From positions 164,980-228,979 of the forward strand of contig FN649727.1 in assembly GCA_000310025.1 (NCBI GenBank): DNA of 64,000 bases, in the 5' to 3' direction. The notes under the pieces are model-generated. The model saw only the letters and a list, made by a program, of their open reading frames with translations. It was not told the DNA's origin and did no database searches. How positions within the stretch are numbered: the first letter of the stretch is position 1; every line of letters begins with the position of its first letter. Positions 23,814 to 36,137 of the stretch are shown piece by piece. The stretch comes from Ectocarpus siliculosus. Taxonomy: Eukaryota; Sar; Phaeophyceae; Ectocarpales; Ectocarpaceae. The position numbers were made by a program, and so were the translations under genes.

Positions 23814-24521
23814 ATGGGTTTCGGCGCAGAAAAAAGGGCAACAGCAACCAGGGCGTCACAACGAGGACGTATGTACAGAGGTAGGGCCTCTCCCTGTGGG
23901 GCTCCTCAACCAAACAACCACGCTTTGATGATTGCATATTTAGATTATGAGTATCTTGGGACGGGGGGGCTGTGCCTACCACAGGGATCATCATTCATAA
24001 TTCACTTCGCGGTCTTTGGACCCCACGTGATGAATGCTGCCATATGCATATCTTGTTCGAGTTACCCTTCTTGCCGACAGCGTCTGAGGATTTCGGAGAA
24101 CTGGCAAAGCGCACTATTTATACTACATATTTCTCACCTGAAAAAATACGAACAATCACGAAACACTCCCGGTGTCAATTCTCGCTAGCCATTCGATCAA
24201 CCGCGCTATTTAGGGAAACGTCACTTCAAACAACCAGTCAAGCAACACGTATCATAAATATACATAACGTCACTACTAAGTACCAGATGAACAACTAACA
24301 TCGTAAAATACATATGCGGATGACCACCAGTTTCTTCGGAAGGATAATCCAGAATGACTTGAGAGTGCGACTCTCCCACAGTACGTACGTACGTGCCCAT
24401 ATAGGTAACAGGAACAGGGAAAAGCCGCCAAGTGAGATACAGAGAATAAACAACATGCCGCACGGAAGGCTGAACCTCTCCAATAACACCACACACGTCT
24501 CATCGTCGGAACACGCGCCTC

Positions 24522-25154
24522 TCACGCCGTCTTCTCTCGCCGGGCCGCTAAAACCGGTCGCGGTGCTTGGTACAGCTGCACGCCCCCTCTCCCCTTTTTG
24601 ATCGTCCGAGGACGGCCACGCGTATCCCTCAACCCCCGCCAACAGCACGCCCATACGGATCCACAAACCAAAACACCTCCCACAACAAGACACACGACAA
24701 GAACTCCCAAGGAAAAGTACTTGCTGTCAACCAAAGCCGCGACCCAGATAGCGTGCCGGAGAACGATGCCTTCCAGCTTGAGCTTGCGGGGGGTGCGGGG
24801 AGGGCCATGTTGTTGAAGGGGTTGTGGCGGCGGCCTCCCTTCTTGCGGCGCCTCAGATGCCTCTGTCGACGGATGTACACCGTTGACGTCGACATTCTCA
24901 ACAACAAATGATGGGGATGATTCCTCTAGCGCCCGCTGCACCACCTGCGGGGATTTGTGGGCGAGCGGAAAGCGTTGGGAAAACACATGATGATGAGCGG
25001 AACGGCCGACAAAGGCTTCCCAGGGGAGACGCACGGCTTGCTTCACTCTGCCGCCTCGGAGTCGTGCCGTGGCATGCCCTTTCCAAGGATCCTTTCCGTT
25101 GGAGAAACCGTGATGATCAATGTGTCGAGCGATTAGGTCTTCGTTTAGCTCCAC
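24522..25154 (-). CDS. Possible exon of an unknown minus-strand gene
   Basis: A 210-codon open frame on the minus strand opens next to a taag acceptor-like site and has no ATG at its start. Its first two thirds are fairly protein-like (Leu/Asp/Arg-rich, then Ser/Glu/Pro-rich). The last third has a hydrophobic stretch (LGVLVVCLVVGGVLVCG) that could be a membrane helix, or intron read-through after a GTACTT donor near codon 144. No partner exon and no known family were found. It may be chance. Confidence 0.22.
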   Translation of the reverse strand: MELNEDLIARHIDHHGFSNGKDPWKGHATARLRGGRVKQAVRLPWEAFVGRSAHHHVFSQRFPLAHKSPQVVQRALEESSPSFVVENVDVNGVHPSTEASEAPQEGRPPPQPLQQHGPPRTPRKLKLEGIVLRHAIWVAALVDSKYFSLGVLVVCLVVGGVLVCGSVWACCWRGLRDTRGRPRTIKKGRGGVQLYQAPRPVLAARREKTA

Positions 25155-25157
25155 TTA

Positions 25158-25246
25158 AGACTCCCAGGCCGCCAAACCAAAAGTAGTCAGAAACTCTTAA
25201 CGTAGACTCCCAGGCCGCCAAACCAAAGTGGTCAGTAACTCTTACC
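25158..25246. repeat. Tandem duplication of a 43-46 bp unit
   Basis: AGACTCCCAGGCCGCCAAAC occurs at 25158 and 25204. Each copy continues as CAAA(A)G(T)GTCAG(A/T)AACTCTTA with few differences. It adjoins the right end of the possible minus-strand exon. Confidence 0.75.
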
Positions 25247-26394
25247 TAATGCATGTCATAGCGACCGTGCCAGAAAGGCAGGCTTATGGCTATGGTCATG
25301 ACACACCAGGCCGAAACACCGGGCTCGTGTTAGAACAATCTATTCGGCTTCCTGTCACCAAAATTCGTTTTTCCGCTCTTCCGTTTTTTTTCGACGTCAA
25401 ATCTTGTTTTGATTTGATACTTAATGGCGGTGTCAACGGCGACCAGTACGGTTACATTCGTGATAGGCTCCAACGGTCGTGTGGCGCGGGACAATCTCTG
25501 CCGCTACTCCAGATGGGCTTCCTTGGTGCAAATGCGTGTTTGCGAGAGAGGTCGCGAAGTGATGAGCCGGTCGAAAACGTGTGTGGAGCCGCTTATGGCT
25601 GAGTGGGGCTAGGTGTTACATTTTGACGGCAGCATGGTTCCTTGTTCGGGAAGCCGCGGTCATCTTGTCCGCCCTCGTGCCGCATTAATTCTCTCGCGCG
25701 TACACGTACAATCTGTTTTGCGTAGTGCGTGCCCTTTACGAGGCACGGGCCACGATTGTGGTTGCTGGGACCTTGCTTTTGTCGAGTAAATCACGATTCC
25801 AATTTGGCTTGAGGCGTCGTTTCTTTGTGTCTGCAGAATAGGCTACAGTTTGTTCTTGCCGGGGTGTCATGCGCTCACCACGGTGTTGCCGCCCGGGAAT
25901 TTGCATATGTGCCATACGCGCTAACGTGTTAACGACCGACGAATTAACACAAAAGAACGCAAACCTGGTACTTCTTATCCGATTGCGAACGCTTGTCCCG
26001 AGCGGGCAGAACAACGTTGCAAATCTGGCGACGATGTGAGCCAAGGACTACCCTAACCCACGAGGGTATGCTTCGTATGCTTACCTGACCTGGTCAGGTT
26101 ATGCCACCGGGGTAAGCAGCATGGAACGTTTTAACTGGAAATAGAGTGCGTATTGTTCGGCATTGTGCAATGGGTGCATATAATATGCAACTGGGCCACC
26201 TGTGTTTTTTTTTGCCATAGGCATTGCGCGAGAGATCTGATACAGCAACAAATACAACATTGCTCCATCATTGCTACACCCATTGTTCCTTCAACTCTCG
26301 GACCTTTGTACATGTTCATCGAATATTGCTAATACTGATCAAGATCCACGTGAACCAAATCCTCATCGAGGAAACCATCAAGAACCTGGGCATA

Positions 26395-29300
26395 TCACCA
26401 CCATACCTTGAAGAATGCAAATGCTTGGTGTCCTAGCTCCTGGCAGGTCTTGGTCCCTGTCACGAGCTCGGTTGCCAGGTCTACAGGACTCATTAACGGT
26501 TCCTCAGCATCGGATAGCGATTGTTTTGTCTGGGGCTGGTCAAACCTGACCTGATCCATCAAGATTTTCTGGAAGAACGCAGCCATGTTTTGAGCAACAT
26601 CCTGGTGGACGAAACGCGATGGCCAGAAGAACGTACAGACGGATTTGGTGTCGATTGTGATCGTGCTGCAGGAACGACATGGTTCGCCGGGATTGCAACA
26701 GGGAAACACCTACCCCACAGTGTCGCACAGGAGGAAGAGGTAGCAGCAAATACTTCAGGCTTAATAAAGGCGTGTGTGTGTGTGTGTTTTCCCAGTGCCG
26801 GTGTAGTAGAAGTACCTCAATAATTGCGCGTTGTCATGCCGTGGATTCATTCCCAAGCGAGCCAACGACAAACACCAAAACTGCTGTATTTGAGCACTAC
26901 AATGTGCTGCAATCAATCGGCTCGAGACAAAAGACCGACGAAGGAGCAATAGGTTCACAATAAGTCGTCGCGTCGGCACAAAATCTCCGTCTGCCTCTCT
27001 TTGGACTGGGGGGCACACATATGACACGATTGCAGCACGGAAGGCGGTGAACTGCAGGAAAGAAGGGTACATTTCTCATGACAAATCGGCACTGGGTTGG
27101 AGTTGGTCCGAACACTCGGCTCCCACACAAGCTGAAAAGCCAAACACGAACAGAAAGAGTATCGTTACCGCTATCTGTCTGCACTGCTCACCTTGGAGAG
27201 GTGTCCTAAGGAGAAGGAGGCGATGAGTGTCAGGAGGAAAGGATCACGAGGATTGAGGCCCAACAACACGCTCGCGGAGACGGTCTGCGTTACCCTGCAG
27301 AAAGAAAAAAAACGGGGGATACCAGACCATCAAAGGCAAACGGACGCTGCATTCGACAAAACAAGGTGCTGTGTGAACCATTTTCTGGCAAATCTTAACC
27401 AGGGTGTGTCTGGGAAGAACGGACCTGCTCGATACTTTTAGCCACATCATGAGGGTTGCGTAGTTCCCATCAGAAAAAAACGATTGCAGCCAAAGCGACG
27501 ATCGGTACTATACCACTGGCGAGGAGCAACCAAAAAGTAAAAAACAACGTTCTTCGGTGCCGGTGGGGGGAGACCTACTCCATCAAGACTCGGGTGTCTG
27601 CATAGGGACAAGAACAGTCGAAACCGTATCGCCTGGAACCGTCAGGTTATTAACTCGTTGGGCTTGGAAACCTCGACATTGACGTGAGTCCCAAAGGTAT
27701 CTCAGGTCACCTGGACAGAGCGTTAGATCTAATCGCTCTCTCGAGCTTTGCGGCGTAGTCCTGGTATCCCAGCAAGGGTAGAGCAAGCACCGCCAAGGGC
27801 CGAAGCTTTTCGGCAGCACCCTTGAAGGATTCCCGCCCGGTTGGGGGTGCATGGAACGGTGGAGGATGGAGAGAAGCACATCGAATCAGCGACGACGACA
27901 CTTGGCTCACTTCCGTATCAAGGAGACACTCCTCCAACTATTTCCCCATCAGCTCTACACAAACGTAGTTGACAGCGTTGAAGGACCCGAAACGACAAGC
28001 CGCTGAGTAATGGGCGGAGACAACCAGCTGAACGTCCAAGACCTGAAAACGAGAAGGCCCTCAAGCTTTCAACACAGAAGCAGAGATCTACATAACTTGG
28101 CCTGGGAATGGCCTGACGCGGCTGTGTGAAGCGCGTCTAGTAGGGACGAGGGGAGTTGGTGCGCGATCAGGCAGGAAAAAAGCAAAGCTGCTCGCACAGC
28201 TTCCGTTGTGAAGCTAAATATCGCGCTTCGCAAGTAGTCTCAGGACCAAGATTTGGGTGTTTGGAGCTGCCGATGAATACGAGATGGATGCGATATTTGT
28301 AATGTTGTGCCGATTTCGACGGCATGCGATAGCTGTGGTTTCGGCAACAGCCTGAGCTAACCATTCGCGCACCTGCAGATGGCAGAGCTTGTGGGACAGC
28401 TCCTCGAACACCTCGTGGTCGCTCTTAGCGGCATTGCGACTCAATCCACTGCACAGACACAACGCGTCGACAAGGATTTGGTTCGAGTTGGTGCTACGCT
28501 CGCAAGAGTGCCGCGACACGCCAGCGCGTTGCGAAAGAAGGCTCGTAAACCATCCTGCAAGTACACCCACTGTCTACAGAACCTTCCGACAGTACCCACT
28601 GATCAAGCAACAGTGGCTGAGTACCCTCGCAACCTTTTCGCGTTTGGGAAGGGCGTTCGAATTTCGGCGCAGTCACACCCATGGGCCCTTTTGCTCATAG
28701 AATGCCCAGAACAGACGAAAGCGATTAAATCATGGTCGACGAGGGAAAGAAGCGGTTGTCTCCTTTTCCAGATAGCAGCGAAGGCAAGCACCAAGACCGA
28801 AGGTGGAGAAAAGAGAAAAAAATATGTAACAGGTTTTTCTGTTTTGGCCTTCATTGCTCCTTCATCACGCCCGCTGATGCGCTCAGACAAAAACCACGGT
28901 AAGGTGCAAAAAAAGTGACGTCCAGACTACATAGGACGACACACACACTCACCACGTGTTCACCACCAACGAGAAGAATGAACTGGGCCGTCAAAAGGTC
29001 AACCAAAGCACCGGCGTACGGATATGGCACGACGCATCGTGGATCCCAAGCACGCCAAATAAACGGACTAAATAGAATTCTTCAACACTGCCGTCATACG
29101 CGCTTACGCAAAGTGTAGTGCGAAGTTCGCCGTGGCGTTGACGGCTCTCTGCGCTTCCTTCGCCGACTTCTCGCTCAAGAAGCCGCTGAGGTACCGCCGC
29201 ACCGCTCTTTCCGCCCCGGCCCACAACCGCCCGTCTTGGGCGAGAAGCTGTACCCCCGGCGTGTCCAGCAGGCGACGCCACAGCTGAGAAGCCGCGCGAA

Positions 29301-30479
29301 CGTTGCCTTCCGACAGGGCCTCTGATAGACGGGTCTCGAAAGATGCCAAGACTTCGTCGGCTGCCTCTCCGAAGACCTTCGATTGTACAATGGTGTCGTT
29401 TCGCGAGTAGTGCTGTGTGTCAGACGAAGCGAAGGCTTCTTGTGTACACGTGACAATGAAACCGCCAGTTGGCTTGTGCGAGCAGTGAGGTGTGTACGGG
29501 AGCGATGTGAGGGTCTCGACAGTGGCAACGGCACGGGCAGCGCTTCACGTAGAGTGTTCTTCTCTGTCCGAGCGCCTCCTGAACTCAGCGTGTAAACGTT
29601 TTAACGTTCTTCTTTACCTCAGCGAAGCGAAAAACATTTTCGGCTACCCACTGCTCCGAAACAGTCTCATTCACACATGCAAAGGACTCTGTAGTTCGCA
29701 CGCTGTTGTGATCCTTTCGTGTGAGGATGGCAATGGCATCGGCCAATGCACCACCTCAAGCAGTCAACCACAAATCCCTCAACGCTCACATCACCGAAGA
29801 CCCCTTTGGCTGCCCTTTCAATGTCCTTCTTGAGGCCCTCCCATCCAACCGTGACAGAACCCCCTTCTTCCCTCTCCAGCGCGAAGGTAGCACTGCTGTC
29901 GGCCGCTGTTCTATCCCTTTCTACCGCCCCTAACCCCGACCAGGCCTCCTTGGCAGCGGACCAGATGCCTCTTGCCTCCGTTCCAGTGGACAAAATTTCT
30001 TCCTTGCTTCTGAGAAGGTCGTCTGCGGCTTGCCGCAAGTCGGGTGCAAGCTCCTGGGGTGAAGGGGATGGCAGAAAGGGTTGCTAAGAAAATGTTGTCT
30101 ATGTACATGGACCATCGCCTGTTGCTTTGGTTTCGTTGGGTAATAGCCGTGTGCGCCGCTCTTTGCAAACGGCGCGTTTAAGATACAGAACGGTTGGGAA
30201 TAAGTGGCCTTTGGTGCAATGGTGTCAAACCACGTCTGGTACGAATGGGATACCAAGCGCCTTGCAATCGGCAGGGCCGAAGATAAAATCGAAATGCATA
30301 CACAATAAAAATTGGCTTGTGTTTTCTTTGTTACAGGCGCCCCTCACTTTCCAAGCCTGCTCCGCGTTGGCCACAGCATCGGGGTCGACGATCTCCCCTA
30401 TGCGCTTTGCTTGTTGGAATGCCCGCCCCAACAACCCGCCCCTCCTCCCCCCCGCCGTATGCTCTTGATCTTGCGGGCC
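26395..30479 (-). CDS. Multi-exon gene for an unknown protein (model incomplete)
   Basis: Exons read right to left are about 30479-30348, 30053-29790, 29376-29108, (gap), 28554-28373, 27937-27711, 27294-27192, possibly 27056-26960, and 26665-26395. Phases agree at 30348/30053, 29790/29376, 28373/27937 and 27711/27294. Phases do not meet between 29108 and 28554, nor into 26665, so at least one small exon is missing in each place. The frames encode helical, Ala/Glu-rich sequence (DPDAVANAEQAWK, then LRQAADDLLRSKEEIL, then ETRLSEALSEGNVRAASQLW), a Cys/Ser-rich segment, and a hydrophobic exon (VSASVLLGLNPRDPFLLTLI) that may be a membrane or core helix. The start is not found; it should lie between 30480 and 31230. 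Whether this is one gene or two is open. No family is recognised. Confidence 0.5.
26774..26790. repeat. GT dinucleotide microsatellite
   Basis: A short (GT)n run lies in a probable intron of the minus-strand gene. Confidence 0.7.
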
Positions 30480-31234
30480 CTAGTATACACGAGCGCGCAC
30501 GGACAAACGGAGCGATATACTGACATCGAAGGTCACAGGTACAGAATAGAACCTTTAACTGTGCTTTGTGTATGCGAAGTGGGATAAAAACCATGCTCAG
30601 TAGTTGTGAACACTGAAAAAAAATCGAAATTCGAATGCAGAGCCGGCGTGGTGTACAGATCCGCGGCGCGGGCACGTGTACACACGGATACTTGTACGAA
30701 TTACGAATGCACGAGTGAACGAAATTCATCCACACCTGGAGATGCGGATGAAGTGCGCACACGTGTCACCCCGAAGAGTCGTGTGGATTTTGAAGTACAG
30801 CGCTGTGGAACAGCCAGTATGTCGACCCTTTGACCAACTACCGACCAATGGTTTGTTTGGGCATCTCTCTCCTGAAGCCCCAAGCCATCAAATCTTTTTG
30901 GGCGAAAGTGCTCTCGCGGTCAGCTGTAAGCAAGGGGCGATTGTTGTCAAGAGGTCATGACATCTATGCATTGTGTGTAGTCTGCAGTCTAAATGTCAGT
31001 GGAGTTGACTTCGCCGCTGTCTCTTTCAAATTTTCAATTTTGTCAAGACGGCCCGCTCAAGCGTAGTTGCCATGTGGCCATCATCTCTATGCCATTTCGG
31101 CACACGTACCGCTTGTCCACCAACGACCGCACAAGTCACGCACAACACAAGTGTGCATAGCCTAGCTCCAGAACGCATGGTGCTGGGCCAAGCCCTCCCT
31201 CCAGCAGGCTGCTCCGCACCGCAAGTGCGGAGAC
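30480..31234. other. Divergent promoter region between the unknown gene (-) and TAM41 (+)
   Basis: No exon is firmly supported in about 750 bases. The start of the minus-strand gene is expected here, as is the TAM41 promoter. Several frames of 60-140 codons exist on both strands with no domain. Confidence 0.35.
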
Positions 31235-34200
31235 ATGCGGAGGAATTACGAGGGGGAATCGCAGAAATATACCCTTGGGGGATGGGGGGGTTCGTGGTAT
31301 CACGCGAGCATCGCGCTCGCAAACAAAGCAGCAACAACCAGGAGGAAGACACGAGTGACCACAGCCGTATGCATATGCCGTCAGAGAGAGAGGGGGAAAC
31401 AGATGGCAAGGCTGACGCAGTTCTTGTCCGACGATGAGCTTGGCGAGCTTATCTCCGCTTTCCCGGAGGCAGAGTTCGCCTTTGCGTACGGCTCTGGCGT
31501 GGTCAAGCAACAGGTGGGTACCGCACAGCCGTTGCTCCATCTGAGCTGCACAGAGAGGCACTGCGAGCAGTGTGCCCTGTCCAAATTGGGGCAATCACGG
31601 GACTGCAGTCAGTGCTCAATTGGTGCGTACTTGTTTTTTGTGGCTCTAGCTGAAGAATCCCACAGCAGAACGATCGAACTGCGGAGCCGTTCGCGGTTGG
31701 GCAAGGCTCAGCACGCGGCGTCCGCAAGAACGTTCCGCGGCCTTTCCGCGGGTCTTCGGCCTTCTGGGCGTTAGAGTTTCCTGTACTATAAATGGCGGGG
31801 TGTTGTCCGCCCAGGAAAGCCAGTGCAATACTTCAAGGTACAGCGAGCCATACGGATTCACCGGCATGCAGTTCACCTGACTTTTTCTGCTCGTGTGTGC
31901 ATATGATGCGGCAGGGTTATGCGGAGAATGTGTCCAACGCTTCAGATCTGCCCATGCTTGACCTCGTTCTGGCCGTCGAAGACTCGGAGGCTTGGCACAA
32001 GGCCAACCTCAAAAGGTGAGCACGTCCTAGAGCAGAAGATAGCGCGCAAGCTCACAGATTAGCACGTGCTTGTGCACTGCGCGACGACAGCAGTAGTTGT
32101 TCCTCGCTTTCAAGGTTTGTTACCGGCGCATGAGAATTGAGAGTTTCATGAGACGTGTCACCGGGGTGTGCACTTGCGTGCGCTTGCAGGAACCGCGATC
32201 ACTACTCTGGACTGGCACGATTGTTTGGTGCAGGTGGAGTCGCTTGGCTACAAGAAGGCTTCGGAGCAAAGGTATGTACTGCTGTAATGTGACTTCCTCG
32301 CTGCGCCAACGGCCGTTGACACGATGCCTGCGTCTGGTCTTTGAATGAAGCGGGTGCCGTGGTTGCTTACACAAGGATGCGTCGTTAGCAGTGACATTTT
32401 AGCCGCAACCACCATGTGGCGATCTGATCTGCTCGCACCATCGAGCAACCTACTTGTGCATGAGCCTGCACCATACCTTCAGCGCCAATCTTTTTCATCC
32501 AATCCCTCTCCGTGCCGAAAACGTTTCACTCATCTGTAGCTGTACTACAACGCCCTAGTGCCGTTGTCGACCACCTCGCACCGAGGTCGTTCGATGAAGT
32601 ACGGCGTCATCAGTACGAAGCATCTGGCCGAGGATCTGACCGACTGGACCTGGCTTTACACCGCCGGCAGGTATGTTATATGGGCCCTCAGGAAACATAT
32701 CTGCAAGGATGGTTGGTTGCGTGTTTACTCCAGTGCTACCGATGACACGGGTGGTTCTGATTCAGTTCAAACTGGACACTGTATTGTGCCATGATCGGTG
32801 TATCATCTTAAATCCCACCTCATTTCTCGCGGGATGAAATTTTGTCTGTTTTCGGCTCGATAAAAATACGTTGATAACTACTTTCCAGCGAAAGCCGCGC
32901 CATCCTTCTCTTGTTCCTGAAATTCGAGCGTACCTTGCTTGCCATAAATATTATAATAGAAGAAGCCACAAGGCACAGCGAGCCGCAGGTGTACAGTCCT
33001 GAATGGTGATCCCAGCGGGGGGTACAATACGGCAGTACCAGGGAGTTCCGACTAGCCAGGATATACGTCTCCAAAAATGACAGTTTCACGTTGCCCCACA
33101 ACTACAACGTAGTATATGCAGTGCGAACGCTAACGTCGGACTGCGCAATGTTTTGTTTCCAGGCTGCAAAAGCCGGTGCGCATCATCCAAGGAAACCATA
33201 AAGCTTCGGCGATCATTGAAGGCAACCTCTCGTCCGCGGCGAAGGCTTCGCTGCTTCTGCTTCCGGAGCGGTTTAGTGCTCAAGAGTTTTACACCACCGT
33301 GGCGGGACTTTCCTATACGGGTGAGCACAGTGTCAACCAAGACCAAGGGTGTCTGTCGATGACATCGAATCAAAGATACCAGCCGTCGCGATCAACACCG
33401 CTACAGAAGCGGAAGGGAGGGGGAGGGTTCGAAACTGAAGAGACGAATAGCACAGTTGAACACCTGTCGCCTTTGATGTATGTTTCCGGCACACCTGGCG
33501 TCACATGAAGATCTGTGAACACGATGGATAACACTGGATGCCCATATCTCTAACGTTTGGTTTCGCTTCCCCTCAGGCGATTTCCGCATGTACTTTGGCG
33601 AGAACCCGGACAAGGTCAAGAACATCGTCAGCGCCACCCTGGGAAGGTTCCAAGACCTGTATGCGCCGGCCCTCAAGGTGAAAAAAGGCCTCCATGCACA
33701 TTTGTGTGCCAAGCTTTTAGCGGTTTGCCTTGCTGCCATACAGTTATACTTCTATGCCCCGTTGATTTGTCCCTTGTGGAAGCCTAACCCTCGAGAGAAT
33801 CGCACCCAACTTTGCTCGTGATTGTCCGTTCAAAGGGGATTCCGGGGATGACCGCAACGGGGTCTGACTGCTCCTCCTATGACCAGGATGTATCGCCTAC
33901 CACCCGACTAGCTTTGGCGAGGTCTCTTCCTGGGGCCGTGCGAGGACTGCTTCCTTTGGGGGAAGGTGGGGCTCCGTGAATCAAACCCCATCCAGTAGGG
34001 CTTTCTTGCTCGCCTCGTATGGCTTGCTATGGCAGACATGCCTGTGATGGGACAGCGTTCGAGCCTAAGCTGGGGTCACAAGCCTCGCTCCATTGGTCCA
34101 GGCGCACCGCCTATTCCTGGTATTGCGGTAATCTTCTGGGTTCGAAGCAACGCCAATTTGTCGTTCTGAATGACCCAAGTTCCCTGCGTTAGCTTCGTTG

Positions 34201-34590
34201 TCTACTTTTTTTTTGTTTTTGTTTGCAATGGCAGAGTTTCACCTTGAACCTGACACACCAGCCGCGGCACACACACGCACAAAGATGGTGCGATTTCGCA
34301 ATTGAGTCGCGCAATGTAGAGAAAGGGGCAATTATCTAAACAACAACGTCACACCACTGCTTTCTATCCAAGGCGGATCAGCTGGAAACAAGCTTGCTAC
34401 CGGTGGAGCTCCGCTGACGGCGGAAGTTTCTCGTGCTCTGGCGACGGTGGTTTCAAGATCTAGCCTGCGGCAAGGAGCGAAAGGTCTCCTGACGGCAGGG
34501 GTGCTCAAGTCGGCGTCGTACTCTCTAGCGAAAGTTACTCAGGCTATCGCGGGGAGAAGGAAACGACAAGAGTCGCCCTCCGGGCAGTAG
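31235..34590 (+). CDS. TAM41: Mitochondrial phosphatidate cytidylyltransferase TAM41 (8 exons)
   Basis: TAM41 makes CDP-diacylglycerol from phosphatidic acid and CTP at the matrix face of the inner mitochondrial membrane, the entry step to cardiolipin. Exons are 31403 (or 31235)-31513, 31915-32015, 32190-32271, 32540-32670, 33163-33320, 33577-33677, 33887-33965 and 34373-34590; all junctions are in phase. From ATG 31403 the product is 326 residues, close to the 316-385 usual for the family. Family motifs occur in order: AFAYGSGV near residue 28, MLDLVLAVED (acidic metal-binding pair), MKYGVIS, WLYTAGRLQKPV, GLSYTGDFRMYFGENP, and a C-terminal RSSLRQGAKGLLTAG. An in-frame ATG at 31235 would add 56 residues rich in Arg and Thr with few acids, plausible as a mitochondrial presequence; the sequence alone does not decide the start. 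Confidence 0.95.
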
Positions 34591-36137
34591 CGCGGAAAGG
34601 GTAGTGAACGGTTTGCGTTGTTTCGGCGTAACGCTTCGTTAGCCATTTGAAGAACTTTTGGCTAGGGTGAGAAAAACAGTTCAACATGTTTAACACAATG
34701 ATGAGGATTTTTAGTAAAATATAATTGCTCGGTGGTGCGTCTGCGGGGCGGCCTCTGGAGTGCACAGGCCAACTCTTGGGACCCTTTGTCGATTGATGGG
34801 CTTGCTTCTATCGGGGTCACGCAGCCAAAGTGCAGCCAAAATTGTGTGGTTCCATCAACGGGGAGTTTGAGGGTCGCCTTGGCTGTCGATGAGGCTCTAG
34901 ACTGTGCACGTTGGAGTCAAGACACACAAGAGTTTCAAGGCTAGAGGCATGGTGGGCCCATGTACCCCATCCAGAGGGAGCCAGCGTCCCAAGATCGACT
35001 TTGAGGGGACGGCGCAACGCCATCGGGGAACAAACGTCTTAAGAGAAGGTCGCGACAGACGAGGCAAGGATAGAGACGCGGCAGCGCGGGGCGCAGGTGT
35101 TTAAGGGCCAACGTCGTGGACGGGAGATGTCGAGTAAATACGCTACATGAGGACTACGGTCAAGATTCTTCAAGCTTTGCTTGTACTCATAGTAGCGTGC
35201 CGGCCGCGAAAGCCGTGTTCTTTCTTGCAAACGAGGCATACCTTCTGTGCCACGTCCTGGGCGGTGATGACCGGGAACTAACGGCGTCCGAGTTCGACGC
35301 CACCTCGAGTAGGACGAGTGATCGACAAAATATCAAGAAAATGCCACACGCCACTCGTGGTACGCGCTTGAACATGAAAAAAGGGGTGTTCTGAAGTCAA
35401 CTTGGTCAATCGAGACCCTCGATCATGCTGTAACTTCGTTAAGCTGTTCGCCGAGGAGACCCGCCTCAAAGTACTGGCGCCCAAAGGAGAATCGTAAAGA
35501 CTTTTGTGGACCGCGCTAAGGTAGAACACACATATGTGCGATTTCCCTCCTGGAACAACTCCAGATCACGAACGAAGGACCACCGTTCGGGGGTTCCGGC
35601 GTACAATCAACGCATTCGTTCGAGGCAAGCCTTCCAAAGCATTTTTTTTGTGGTCCCGACGCGCTCCGTGCCCGACCCTTTGGGCACCGCTTCGCGCGGT
35701 TACTCATTCTCGGATAGCATGCGCGTTGCGGATGAGTTGTGATTGGAGTGCTGGGCATGTCAACGCTAGCTAGCACTCCCACATGCAGGAACTCGAATCA
35801 TGTTTACATCTCTTGCGGCCACCTTCATGCGCTCCCGTTTTCGTTAAATACATATGCGCTTCCTCTGCAACTCGTATGGAGTCGCTCTGGGCCACCGTTT
35901 CAATTTACGCTTGCAGGTTGCCGAACGCGAGCTACCACGGCTAGTGATCATCCCTAAACTTTCCATGCAAATCACAGCACGCGTAAAGAACCTCTACCTT
36001 ATGTAGACTATACCAGGTGGAGTATGTTGTCCCCAAATAGGTGGAATACAGTGATCCTATTGAGTAGAGCTGCGAGGGGGCGTGGCTGGTGGGGTTACCC
36101 GGTTTTCAGCATGATGCAGGTGGTACCAGCTGACCAG
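34591..36137. other. Intergenic region between convergent TAM41 and the CKK gene
   Basis: About 1.5 kb with no supported exon. Open frames here reach only 60-90 codons and lack acceptor/donor pairs in phase. The 3' UTRs of both neighbours are expected at the edges. Confidence 0.4.

Larger units (their letters stand above)
23819..26394. other. Mostly non-coding region right of the retrotransposon
   Basis: No gene is firmly supported in 2.6 kb. One minus-strand frame (24522-25154) is listed separately with low confidence. A duplicated 43-bp unit lies at 25158-25246. Short hairpin-forming sequence is present near 26056-26115, without a recognisable RNA gene. Confidence 0.4.

Noticed and set aside
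26050-26120. Hairpin-like sequence that might be a small RNA gene
   Set aside because: No tRNA arm pattern, no box motifs and no terminator were visible; the complementarity is weak.
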